A stretch of DNA of 55,772 nt, taken from assembly GCA_018658715.1 (NCBI GenBank), contig JABHUQ010000104.1:1-55772 (forward strand), in the 5' to 3' direction. The translations under genes were made by a program, and so were the position numbers. Within the stretch, counting starts at the first letter, position 1, and each line of letters opens with the position of its first letter. The notes beneath the pieces were generated by a model. That model did not search any database and was not told where the DNA came from. It was given only the letters and a program-made list of their open reading frames with translations. This DNA comes from Fidelibacterota bacterium. GTDB taxonomy: Bacteria; Fidelibacterota; Marinisomatia; Marinisomatales; UBA1611. Below, in pieces: positions 45,713 through 54,182 of the stretch.

Positions 45713-46903
45713 ATGAAAATTGCATTTTTAACTGCTGGGGGAATTGCCCCATGCTTATCATCTTCAATTGGCGCATTGATTGAAAAATATAATATTTTAG
45801 CTCCTGAAACAGAATTGATGGGTTATTTAAATGGATATCAAGGTCTATTGCTAGGAAAATCTATTTCTTTTCCAGAATCTGTTAAAAAAGATTATTCTAT
45901 TTTTTATGATTTTGGGGGAAGTATGATTGGAAATAGCCGTGTCAAATTGACCAATGTGGAAGATTGTATTAAACGGGGATATGTCCAAGAAGGGGAAGAT
46001 CCTTTAAAGGTTGCCGCAGAGCAACTTAAAAAAGATCAAATTGATATATTACATACGATTGGTGGTGATGATACAAATACGATGGCAGCACAACTTTCTT
46101 TTTATCTCAAAGAAAATGGATACGATTTAACTGTGGTTGGATTACCTAAAACGGTTGATAACGATGTTTTTCCAATAACTCAAACATTGGGTGCTTGGAC
46201 AGCAGCTGAACAAGGTGCCGTATTTTTCGAAAATATAGCAAATGAAAATACAACAAGTACACGTCAACTCATCATTCATGAAGTGATGGGTCGAAACTGT
46301 GGTTGGTTAACAGCAAAAACAGCTTTTGATTATCGCGAAAGGATGAAACGACGCTCTTTCTTTCCCGACATGTTGATTGATGAAGTACGTTGGGGTATTG
46401 ATGCTCTTTACATTCCTGAAATGGACTTTGATTTTCAATCTGAAGTTGAACGTCTTAATAAAAGAATGGATGAAAAGGATGGGATCAATATTTTCTTAAG
46501 TGAAGGTGCTGGTTTAGATGCCATTGTGCGAGAAATGGAATCTCAGGGCGAAGATGTTCCAATGGATGCATTTGGCCATGTACGGTTGGATGAAATAAAT
46601 CCAGGGCAATGGTTCGCGAAAAAATTTGCTAAAGGATTGAATGCTGAAAAAGTATTAGTGCAAAAAAGTGGGTATTTTGCTCGATCTGCAAAACCAAATC
46701 AACAAGATTTAGATTTAATCAAACAATCCGCCTTTTTTGGGGCAGAGCAAGCATTAAAAGGACAAAGTGGTGTCGCAGGTTTAGATGATGATGCAGACCA
46801 GACGCTTTCCTTAATTGCATTCGAAAGAATCAAAGGGGGAAAGCCTTTTGATTATAACGTAAGTTGGTATCATCAATTATTGGCTGAAATTGGTCAAAAG
46901 TAA
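45713..46903 (+). CDS. Pyrophosphate-type 6-phosphofructokinase
   Basis: Interconverts fructose 6-phosphate and fructose 1,6-bisphosphate. The phosphate-donor motif is IGGDDTNTMA; Asp after GGD is the mark of PPi-dependent enzymes, where ATP enzymes have Gly. PKTVDNDV supplies the matching Lys. MGRNCGWLTAKTA is the substrate motif. About 396 aa from ATG 45713, where MKIAFLTAGGIAPC fits the family start; an in-frame ATG at 45659 would add 18 unusual residues. The aldolase gene follows 14 bases later, forming a glycolytic/gluconeogenic pair. Confidence 0.93.
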   Translation: MKIAFLTAGGIAPCLSSSIGALIEKYNILAPETELMGYLNGYQGLLLGKSISFPESVKKDYSIFYDFGGSMIGNSRVKLTNVEDCIKRGYVQEGEDPLKVAAEQLKKDQIDILHTIGGDDTNTMAAQLSFYLKENGYDLTVVGLPKTVDNDVFPITQTLGAWTAAEQGAVFFENIANENTTSTRQLIIHEVMGRNCGWLTAKTAFDYRERMKRRSFFPDMLIDEVRWGIDALYIPEMDFDFQSEVERLNKRMDEKDGINIFLSEGAGLDAIVREMESQGEDVPMDAFGHVRLDEINPGQWFAKKFAKGLNAEKVLVQKSGYFARSAKPNQQDLDLIKQSAFFGAEQALKGQSGVAGLDDDADQTLSLIAFERIKGGKPFDYNVSWYHQLLAEIGQK

Positions 46904-46917
46904 GAAAGAGGAAACAT

Positions 46918-47991
46918 ATGAGTTATTCATTAAAACCGGGTGTAGTCACTGGAGATGATTACAAAACTTTATTAAAAGCAGCAAAAGAAGGTGCATATGC
47001 CATACCTGCTGTCAATACAGTTGGAACAAATTCAGTAAATGCTGTTATGGAAGCAGCCGCAAAAAATAATTCTGATGTCATTATTCAGTTTTCTAATAGC
47101 GGTGGACAATTTTATGCAGGGAAAAGCCTTGAAGATGCATTTGAAGCCAAAGTGTTGGGTTCTGTTTCTGCTGCTCAACATGTTCATTTATTAGCTGAAA
47201 AATATGGTATTTGTGTTGTATTGCACACAGATCATGCTAACAAGGGGTTAATTCCATGGGTCGAGGCTTTAGTTAGCCATAGTGAAGCTTATTATGAAAT
47301 ACATGGGAAACCATTATACACTTCCCATATGTTAGATTTATCCGCAGAAGATATTGATTTCAATTTATCCGAAAGTAAACGCCTATTGGAGAGGATGGCT
47401 CCTATTGGTATGAGCCTTGAAATCGAATTGGGTGTGACTGGTGGGGAAGAAGATGGCGTTGGGTCTGATGATGATATTGGCGCAGATAATCCATTATTAT
47501 ACACTCAACCAGAAGATTGTTTGCGAGCCTGGGAATTATTATCACCCATTGGACATTTCAGTTTAGCAGCATCCTTTGGAAATGTGCATGGTGTCTACAA
47601 ACCGGGAAATGTGAAACTACGTCCAGAAATCTTGAAAAGCGCGCAAGAGTTGGTTGAATCCACCTGTGGAACGGAATTAAAACCATTGGACTTAGTATTC
47701 CATGGCGGTTCCGGGTCTGAAAAAGCAAAAATAACAGAAGCCATTTCATATGGTGTCATTAAAATGAATATTGATACAGATACACAATTTGCTTACGCAA
47801 AAGCTGTAGGCGACTATGTAGATGCGAATGCAAAAGCATTTAAATATCAAATTGATCCAGAAGATGGAACGCCCTATAAAAAACAATATGATCCACGTAA
47901 ATTTTTGCGTGCAGGTGAAGAAGGAATGGTGGAGCGCCTTGATGAAGCCTTTGCTGATTTGAGTTCAATTGGTAAATCTTTAGCGCAATAA
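46918..47991 (+). CDS. fba: Class II fructose-bisphosphate aldolase
   Basis: Zinc-dependent aldolase for the step next to phosphofructokinase. 357 aa, the FbaA-like class IIA length. Zinc and catalytic residues are in VVLHTDHANKG, LEIELGVTGGEEDGVG, FGNVHGVYKPGNVKLRPEIL, LVFHGGSGS and GVIKMNIDTDTQFAY. GAAAGAGG precedes the start. A strong terminator follows 23 bases after the stop. Confidence 0.96.
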   Translation: MSYSLKPGVVTGDDYKTLLKAAKEGAYAIPAVNTVGTNSVNAVMEAAAKNNSDVIIQFSNSGGQFYAGKSLEDAFEAKVLGSVSAAQHVHLLAEKYGICVVLHTDHANKGLIPWVEALVSHSEAYYEIHGKPLYTSHMLDLSAEDIDFNLSESKRLLERMAPIGMSLEIELGVTGGEEDGVGSDDDIGADNPLLYTQPEDCLRAWELLSPIGHFSLAASFGNVHGVYKPGNVKLRPEILKSAQELVESTCGTELKPLDLVFHGGSGSEKAKITEAISYGVIKMNIDTDTQFAYAKAVGDYVDANAKAFKYQIDPEDGTPYKKQYDPRKFLRAGEEGMVERLDEAFADLSSIGKSLAQ

Positions 47992-48014
47992 AACTAGATA
48001 TTTACATCATTATT

Positions 48015-48043
48015 AAGGGCATTCATTTTGAATGCCCTTTTTT
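48015..48043 (+). terminator. Intrinsic terminator after the aldolase gene
   Basis: AAGGGCATTCA (48015-48025), loop TTT, TGAATGCCCTT (48029-48039), with a T-run to 48043. The T-run touches the stop region of the convergent symporter gene. Confidence 0.93.
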
Positions 48044-49394
48044 ATTTTATAATAAAATATCCCATAATTAGGGATGATATCATTCCAGGGTAAAATGGTT
48101 CAATATTTAACAAAGGTTGCGTAAATATTAAACTTCCTCCCATCCATGTAGCTGAAATAATTACTGGTACAAGTATCCATAATGTACTTAACATCGATGT
48201 AACGGTACATTTTGGTTTCCATATATTTAGCAGGAAAGGGAATATTAATCCAGGTATAATAATTGAACCAATTGTGTAAAACAATTTAACAACAGATGGA
48301 ACGATTAAGGCTAAGCCCCAAGCTAAAAGTGTAGAAACAATTAGGCCCATTCTTATAGATTTTATATTTAGATGTTGTCCTTTTAATCGCCCAATAATAT
48401 CTCGCCCAAATGTAAATGAATTCACAAATCCTAATGAATCAATCGTAGACATAATGGTTGCAAAAATTCCAGCTAAAAATATGCCATACACTAATGGTGG
48501 TAATATATTTTTCCCTAGGAGTGGAAATGAAAATAATGGATTATTAGGAGAAATTAGTTGAACGGCATACAAACCTGTAATCAGTGTGAGAGCATCAAAA
48601 ATGCCCCAAAAAAGGATGGACATTAATATCCCTTTCTGAGCGATTTCTGGAGTTTTTGCCGCTGCGCATCTTTGGTAAAATCCTGGATCAATGAATGTCC
48701 AAGATGCAATAAAAAACCAAACTATCACATATTGAATTGTATTTCCACCTAATGGAGTCACATGTTTTTCTGGTAAAGAAGTCAATAATGTTACAGGTGA
48801 ACCTAATTCAGCCCAACAGTATGTAAGAAGGAGTCCAAACCCTAAAAACATAAATACAAATTGAAAAATATCAGTTCGAATAACTGCCTTGAATCCACCA
48901 AACCAAATATAAATCAAACTAAATAAACTGGCTAAAACCATTGATACCCAAGATGGGATATGAAAAATAAATTGAATTAGTATTCCCATACTTAATATAT
49001 AAGGAGCTGGGCTGGATAAAATAAAGATATAGAATGCACTTAATATACTCGCTGTCTTTCCAAAACTTTCATTAAAATGATCTGGGATTGAAAAATGGTT
49101 TGCTGAACGGATTTTTGGAGCAATCCAATATGCATACATTGTAGCAAAAATATAATAGGGGAGTCCAAAAATAAACCAAGTTTGGATTCCGTAGAGAAAT
49201 GTATTTTCGCCAATTCCTAATATTCCGCCATACCAAGTTGTAACTAATGTAGCGGTAAAGGCAGGCAAACTCAATGATCGACCCGCTAAAATGTATTCTT
49301 CAGGACTATTGCTAGATTGATTATGTCGAAATAATCCAATTAAAATAAGGAACCCAACATAAAGGGTAAGGACTAAAATATCAATCCAATGCAT
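48042..49394 (-). CDS. Sodium:solute symporter (SSS family), possibly for thiamine or a precursor
   Basis: Inner-membrane transporter of 450 aa with about 12-13 hydrophobic helices. SSS signatures are GRSLSLPAFTATLVTTWYGG near the N terminus, WFGGFKAVIRTDIFQFVFMF in the middle and FATIMSTIDSLGFVNSFTFG later. The start codon abuts the stop of the thiamine pyrophosphokinase gene (TAAATG), so the two are co-translated. Since SSS transporters linked to thiamine genes are known (predicted ThiV type), uptake of thiamine or a pyrimidine precursor is a reasonable inference. Confidence 0.85.
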   Translation of the reverse strand: MHWIDILVLTLYVGFLILIGLFRHNQSSNSPEEYILAGRSLSLPAFTATLVTTWYGGILGIGENTFLYGIQTWFIFGLPYYIFATMYAYWIAPKIRSANHFSIPDHFNESFGKTASILSAFYIFILSSPAPYILSMGILIQFIFHIPSWVSMVLASLFSLIYIWFGGFKAVIRTDIFQFVFMFLGFGLLLTYCWAELGSPVTLLTSLPEKHVTPLGGNTIQYVIVWFFIASWTFIDPGFYQRCAAAKTPEIAQKGILMSILFWGIFDALTLITGLYAVQLISPNNPLFSFPLLGKNILPPLVYGIFLAGIFATIMSTIDSLGFVNSFTFGRDIIGRLKGQHLNIKSIRMGLIVSTLLAWGLALIVPSVVKLFYTIGSIIIPGLIFPFLLNIWKPKCTVTSMLSTLWILVPVIISATWMGGSLIFTQPLLNIEPFYPGMISSLIMGYFIIK

Positions 49395-50039
49395 TTAATC
49401 TATTGTATGGCTTTTAAAAACGATAACTGAGTCGGAAGCATCAATTGAAAATGTAGAGCCAATTGATTGATTAGAAATGGCACGAGCTGATGGGTCTAAA
49501 ATCATTTGATTGATAGGATATTTTAAAGCAGTAGATGAAATGACTGTTCCAGAATGATGTGCAATGATAGAAACAGTTTCACCCGGATTAGAATTGAATG
49601 ACTTTTGTCCTTTATGGCAAGTAATAGTGAAATGGTCCGTAACCATTGTTATATTAATTTTGTCAACATAGTCAAACAGAATATAATGATTTGCCAAGGT
49701 CATGTCTTCTCGATAACCCGTTGCACCTAACAGAATAACATGTACAACCCCATGATCAATACACCAATCTAAAGTTTTTTCTAAATCTGTTTTATTTTGA
49801 TCTGGTAATTCTATCCAATTTCCAATAAAATTTTCTTTTTGAATAGATGTGGAATCCATATCACCAAAAATATAACTAGGTTGAATTTGATGTTGGGTCG
49901 CTTGCGTGTATCCCCCGTCAATCGCAAAGATTAATTTTGCTTTATTTAATAACCCAAGTGGAAGTGAATGTGTTGGGAAAATACCATTCGCTATCAATAC
50001 AATTGGGGAATCGGCAGAAAAAGTCGGTTTCATTTCCAT
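49395..50039 (-). CDS. Thiamine pyrophosphokinase
   Basis: Makes thiamine diphosphate from thiamine and ATP. 214 aa. AIDGGYTQATQH, FGDMDSTS, the substrate motif DQNKTDLEKTLDW, and LLGATGYREDMTLANHYIL are all family hallmarks; the beta-sandwich C-terminal half has GETVSIIAHH and LKYPINQMIL. The short 75-base region before it, shared with the divergent RND gene, holds no TPP riboswitch that I can recognise. ThDP made here would serve IlvB and the fused E1 in this window. Confidence 0.92.
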   Translation of the reverse strand: MEMKPTFSADSPIVLIANGIFPTHSLPLGLLNKAKLIFAIDGGYTQATQHQIQPSYIFGDMDSTSIQKENFIGNWIELPDQNKTDLEKTLDWCIDHGVVHVILLGATGYREDMTLANHYILFDYVDKINITMVTDHFTITCHKGQKSFNSNPGETVSIIAHHSGTVISSTALKYPINQMILDPSARAISNQSIGSTFSIDASDSVIVFKSHTID

Positions 50040-50114
50040 ATAATTTACAATAGGAAATGATTATTGAATCAATTCCATTAAGCATATGATATTTACTAAA
50101 TTTGCCGACTTTAT

Positions 50115-52403
50115 ATGCCATTAAAATCATTATATACAAAACTTTTTAATTTTGATGCCCATTTTCCGAGATCATTGATTGCCGGAACGGTCTTCATTAC
50201 CCTTTTATTTATCTGGGGGATTCCACGTTTAGAGCTTGACCCTGGTGTTCGCTCTATGATTCCTCATCAACATCCAATGGCAAATACTATGGATATGGCT
50301 GATAGTTTGTTTGCTGGAACGGGTATGATCATTATTGCTGTGGAGTCGGATAGCCTATTTTCGCCGGAGGTATTAGAAAAATATTCATCTTTCCATGATT
50401 CACTTGAGAATCTTCAATTAATCAGTCGTGTTTATTCTCTTTATTCTCATTATTCCATTGTTCCAAAATTAGAAGAATTTGTTATTAATAAAACAATAGA
50501 CTCTTTTCCTGATGATGATTCTTTAAGAAATGAATTTATAAAAGAGTTAGAACAAACAGATATTATTGAAAGTCTCATTTCAAGTGATTTGAAAAAAATG
50601 AGCTTCCTATGCCGAATGGGATCTGCATATGATTTTGAAGAAACAGTTTTCAGAGACAGAATTGTTTCTATTATTAGACATTATGAAGATCCGGAAAGAA
50701 TTTATTATTCAGGATTCCCAATTATGCGTGCTGATGTTATTGATAGCATGAGAAAAGATTTAGTCCTATTTACACCTTTTGCTTTAGGACTTATGATGAT
50801 ATTACTCATTTTAAGTTTTAGAAGTTGGGCAGGTGTCTTCCTCCCATTTTTTGTCGTGGGGATTTCTGTCATTTGGACTTTTGGTCTTATGGGATGGTTA
50901 GATATGAGTGTACCATTTATTGGTGGGCTTATTCCCGTGATGCTTATTGCCATAGCGAATGATTATGGAATTCATATTATTTCTCATTTCTTTGAATATT
51001 CAAGGATGGATAAAGAAGCAACACGAGGAGCTATTTTAAGAAAAACTATTCAGAAATTAGGGATGCCTATTTTTATTGCAGCCATGACAACTATTGTGAG
51101 TTTTCTTGGACTTGCAACACATGTTCTTCCACGTGTCCGTGAAATGGGTTTCCTTATTTCTTTTGGTATTTTTGTTGCCTTTATATTGAGTGTTTTTATT
51201 ATTCCATCTGTCCTTGTTCTATTAACACGTCCAACATTTCTTTCAAAAAAGTCAGATCATGAGAAAATAAACAATGCCTTAGTTGCCTTGGGAGACTTTT
51301 TTATTAGGTTTAGGGTTTCTTTACTGCTTGGCTTAAGTGTGATTGCTTTTATTCTTGGTAGTGGGATTAGGGATATAAAAGTAGACACAAATCCCGATCA
51401 TTATTTCCCTAAAAATGGCAGGCTTCGCATTCACAATACTGCAATTTCAGATGCATTTGGTGGGGCGACTCAATTAACTGTTATGGTAGAAGGTGATATA
51501 TATGAACCAGAAACTTTAAAGAATATTGAAACGTTGACGAATCATATTTCCGAGAGTTCAACTTTAGTTACAAAAACACATTCAATTACAGACGTTATAA
51601 AAAATCTACATTTTGGATTTAATGGCGGAGATTCAGTGTATTATACAATTCCAGATGATAGAGAATTAATTACCCAATACATGTTTTTATTTTCATTAAC
51701 GGGGAATACTGATGAGTTTGATTTTATTTTAGATGATTGGGAAGATCCATCATTTACACAAATTTTTATCAGATTAAGGCAAGTTCAAACAATACGAATA
51801 GCTGAAATTGTAGAAGATACTGAGCAGTTTATTCAAGCAAATTTTTATGACCAAAGTCCCATGCAACTTACAGGACCAGCGGCGTTTCTTGGAGTATTAA
51901 CTCGTTTAGTCGTAAAAGGTCAAATTATAAGTTTATTTATATCTGCATTAATTATATTCATAATTATGTCATTTGTATTTCGTTCAATAGTTGGCGGTCT
52001 CTTAGCTGTTCTTCCAATGGCAACATCCGTTTTATTAGTTTTTGGTGTTATGGGGCATTTAGGTATTGTCTTGAATATGACGACATCGTTGTTAACAAGT
52101 ATCTTAGTTGGTGTCGGAGTGGATTATACGGTACACTTTTTATGGCACTTAAGAGACCATATCCGTTCAGGGGAGTCAATAGACGATGCAATTAGATCCA
52201 CCTTTCGAATTTCAGGAAAAGGAATTTTATTTAATGCGGCATCTGTTATTTTAGGTTTTACAGCATTATTATTTTCTGAATTTTTACCGGTCGTAATTTT
52301 TGGTATATTAGTGATGGCATCAATCACATTTTGTCTATTTGGTGCATTAGCTGTTTTACCAGCACTTATCAGTTGGGTTAACCCGAAATTTTTATATAAA
52401 TAA
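50115..52403 (+). CDS. RND-superfamily exporter (MMPL/predicted lipid exporter type)
   Basis: Inner-membrane proton-driven transporter of 762 aa. It has two repeats of a periplasmic loop plus a six-helix bundle. The first helix is near residue 25, a periplasmic domain covers 45-210, and helices run from about 215 to 370. A second periplasmic domain follows, then helices from about 600 to the end. Proton-relay acidic positions are in IANDYGIHII and VGVGVDYTVHFLWHL. The first periplasmic loop begins with LELDPGVRSMIPHQHP. It diverges from the thiamine genes and heads a cluster with a LolA-like protein, TetR and a second RND gene, a typical lipid or hydrophobic-compound export set. Confidence 0.9.
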   Translation: MPLKSLYTKLFNFDAHFPRSLIAGTVFITLLFIWGIPRLELDPGVRSMIPHQHPMANTMDMADSLFAGTGMIIIAVESDSLFSPEVLEKYSSFHDSLENLQLISRVYSLYSHYSIVPKLEEFVINKTIDSFPDDDSLRNEFIKELEQTDIIESLISSDLKKMSFLCRMGSAYDFEETVFRDRIVSIIRHYEDPERIYYSGFPIMRADVIDSMRKDLVLFTPFALGLMMILLILSFRSWAGVFLPFFVVGISVIWTFGLMGWLDMSVPFIGGLIPVMLIAIANDYGIHIISHFFEYSRMDKEATRGAILRKTIQKLGMPIFIAAMTTIVSFLGLATHVLPRVREMGFLISFGIFVAFILSVFIIPSVLVLLTRPTFLSKKSDHEKINNALVALGDFFIRFRVSLLLGLSVIAFILGSGIRDIKVDTNPDHYFPKNGRLRIHNTAISDAFGGATQLTVMVEGDIYEPETLKNIETLTNHISESSTLVTKTHSITDVIKNLHFGFNGGDSVYYTIPDDRELITQYMFLFSLTGNTDEFDFILDDWEDPSFTQIFIRLRQVQTIRIAEIVEDTEQFIQANFYDQSPMQLTGPAAFLGVLTRLVVKGQIISLFISALIIFIIMSFVFRSIVGGLLAVLPMATSVLLVFGVMGHLGIVLNMTTSLLTSILVGVGVDYTVHFLWHLRDHIRSGESIDDAIRSTFRISGKGILFNAASVILGFTALLFSEFLPVVIFGILVMASITFCLFGALAVLPALISWVNPKFLYK

Positions 52404-52723
52404 TGAATCAAAAACTAGATAAAATAATTAGTATTCTCTTTCTAATAGGTTCTTTAGTAATTGTTGGTTGGTGGATTTATAGTGCCTATGTGGATGGAAT
52501 ATTTTCTGTATGGATATTACAATTAAACTCAAATAGTCAATCATGGGTTGATATGCTAAAATCAAACTGGAGAATAATTGTACCCGTTTATTTATTTATT
52601 TGTTTCCAAGCAGCTGGTATTTCAGAAATCAAAAAAAATCAAAATTATTTACATGCTGTTATTATCAGCATATTCTTTACACCTATTAGTTTATTTTTTA
52701 TTAATGGCGAAAATGATAAATAA
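52403..52723 (+). CDS. Small membrane protein in the RND cluster
   Basis: 106 aa with three hydrophobic segments (IISILFLIGSLVIVGWWIY, WRIIVPVYLFICFQAAGI and AVIISIFFTPISLFFI). No family recognised. Its ATG overlaps the RND stop (TAATG) and its end overlaps the following LolA-like gene by about 11 bases, so it is part of the export operon. Confidence 0.7.
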   Translation: MNQKLDKIISILFLIGSLVIVGWWIYSAYVDGIFSVWILQLNSNSQSWVDMLKSNWRIIVPVYLFICFQAAGISEIKKNQNYLHAVIISIFFTPISLFFINGENDK

Positions 52724-53489
52724 GACGAAAGCAATATTATTCATTATACTTTTATCTCAGCTTCTGTTGGGTGAAATAACTGGACTAGAAATTATGAATC
52801 AGGTAAGAAATAATCCAATTCCTGCTTCATCAATTACCCATTTTGAGCTTACTATTATCAAAAAGAAAAAAGGACGATTGAAGAAAAAGGTTCGTGAATT
52901 TGTCCGGTATCAAAAAAATTATAAATTTGGAAAATATAATAGAAAAACTCTAGTTCGATTTAGTAAACCTGCAATAGTGAAAGGGACCGGACTTTTAAAT
53001 TGGAGTTATAGAAATGGAGAGCAAGACCAATGGTTCTTCCTCCCAAAATTAAAAACAGCAAAAAAAATAAATTCGAAAGATCGTTCTAAAACATTTATGG
53101 GGACTAATTTTACTTATGAGGATTTAGAGTCAAATGCGATAAGTAATCATACATATAAAACACTGGGAATTGAAACTTTATATGGATATCCCTGTCATGT
53201 TATTGAAGCTATTTCTTCATCTTCAAGTATTTATAAATGGAAAAAATACTGGATTGATATGGCAACATTTCAAATTAAAAAAATTGAATACTATGAATCG
53301 GGAACTAGCCCCATTAAGGTGCTTACGGCACAAAAACATAAACTCTTAGAAGGCTATTATATTCCAGAATCAATGGTTATGACATCATCAAATGGCGACC
53401 AAACAACTATGGCAATACGTAAGGCAATCATGGACGCTGGCATCCAGGATGATATTTTTACACAGAAATTTTTAATCCGCATAAAATAA
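52713..53489 (+). CDS. Outer-membrane lipoprotein-sorting (LolA-like, COG2834-type) protein
   Basis: About 258 aa from ATG 52713 (ATG 52704 is an equal alternative), with a signal peptide MINKTKAILFIILLSQLLLG. The body has the half-barrel pattern of LolA/LppX relatives: GLEIMNQVRNNPIP, LVRFSKPAIVKGTGLLNW, DQWFFLPKLKTAKKI, MGTNFTYEDLES and YWIDMATFQIKKIEYYESG. Such proteins often sit next to MMPL/RND exporters and are thought to carry lipids across the periplasm. The position here fits that. Confidence 0.86.
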   Translation: MINKTKAILFIILLSQLLLGEITGLEIMNQVRNNPIPASSITHFELTIIKKKKGRLKKKVREFVRYQKNYKFGKYNRKTLVRFSKPAIVKGTGLLNWSYRNGEQDQWFFLPKLKTAKKINSKDRSKTFMGTNFTYEDLESNAISNHTYKTLGIETLYGYPCHVIEAISSSSSIYKWKKYWIDMATFQIKKIEYYESGTSPIKVLTAQKHKLLEGYYIPESMVMTSSNGDQTTMAIRKAIMDAGIQDDIFTQKFLIRIK

Positions 53490-53528
53490 GTATTCTAGTT
53501 TGATTTTATAAAATAAATATTTAATATA

Positions 53529-53556
53529 GGAAACGAAATAAACGAAAATCGTTTCC
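53529..53556. promoter_or_regulatory. Operator candidate for the TetR regulator
   Basis: GGAAACGA (53529-53536) and TCGTTTCC (53549-53556) are perfect 8-bp arms with a 12-base spacer containing a further AACGA. The right arm ends one base before the TTG start of the TetR gene. Binding here would block the regulator's own expression, the usual TetR autoregulation. As RNA it would also form a hairpin over the start site. Confidence 0.55.
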
Positions 53557-53557
53557 A

Positions 53558-54175
53558 TTGATTAATTCACAAAAACAACAAGAAGAACATATCCTCGAAC
53601 AAAGTTTTGAAGCCTTGACGCGGGATGGTGTCCGCTCCTTTACGGTTGATTCCCTATCGCAGAATATGGGAATGAGTAAAAAAACAATTTATAAATATTT
53701 TCCAACGAAAGAAGATTTAGTCGATAAGAGTATCGGTTTCTTTCACGGGCTCATTGAGAAGAAATTAAATAAGTTAATGGCGACTGAGCCAAACCCAGCC
53801 ATTCAGTTTGTAAAAGTAATGGAATTTATTATGGGCCATATTTCAAATGTTTCCATTGAAAGACTCGCGGATTTAAAAAATCGTTTTCCGCAAGTATGGA
53901 AAAGAATGGAAGCGTTTCGTTTGGATCGGAGAGATGATTTTTATAATATATTATTCAATGCGCAACAACAAGGGTATGTGAGAAAAGATGTGGATATTAG
54001 CATTATAGCTACATTATACATGAATATTATCAATTCTACATTTCAGCCTGAATTCTTTCTCAAAAATAATTTGGCACCATCCGATGCTATCTCCAATTTT
54101 TTAAAAATGGTATCCAGCGGTTTGTTTACACTAGATGGTAGCCATTATGTTAATACACTATTTAATAAGGAATAA
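53558..54175 (+). CDS. TetR-family transcriptional regulator
   Basis: 205 aa. The N-terminal helix-turn-helix reads FEALTRDGVRSFTVDSLSQN and MGMSKKTIYKYFPTKEDLVD, the classic TetR DNA-binding region. The C-terminal ligand domain is variable. The start appears to be TTG 53558, because the next Met lies inside the HTH; no good Shine-Dalgarno is seen. An inverted repeat overlaps the start region. It separates two RND genes and probably controls the one downstream, 7 bases away. Confidence 0.88.
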   Translation: MINSQKQQEEHILEQSFEALTRDGVRSFTVDSLSQNMGMSKKTIYKYFPTKEDLVDKSIGFFHGLIEKKLNKLMATEPNPAIQFVKVMEFIMGHISNVSIERLADLKNRFPQVWKRMEAFRLDRRDDFYNILFNAQQQGYVRKDVDISIIATLYMNIINSTFQPEFFLKNNLAPSDAISNFLKMVSSGLFTLDGSHYVNTLFNKE

Positions 54176-54182
54176 ATAATAT

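Noticed and set aside
50040-50114. TPP riboswitch upstream of thiamine pyrophosphokinase
   Set aside because: The region is only 75 bases and lacks the conserved CUGAGA and P2-P5 elements I would look for.
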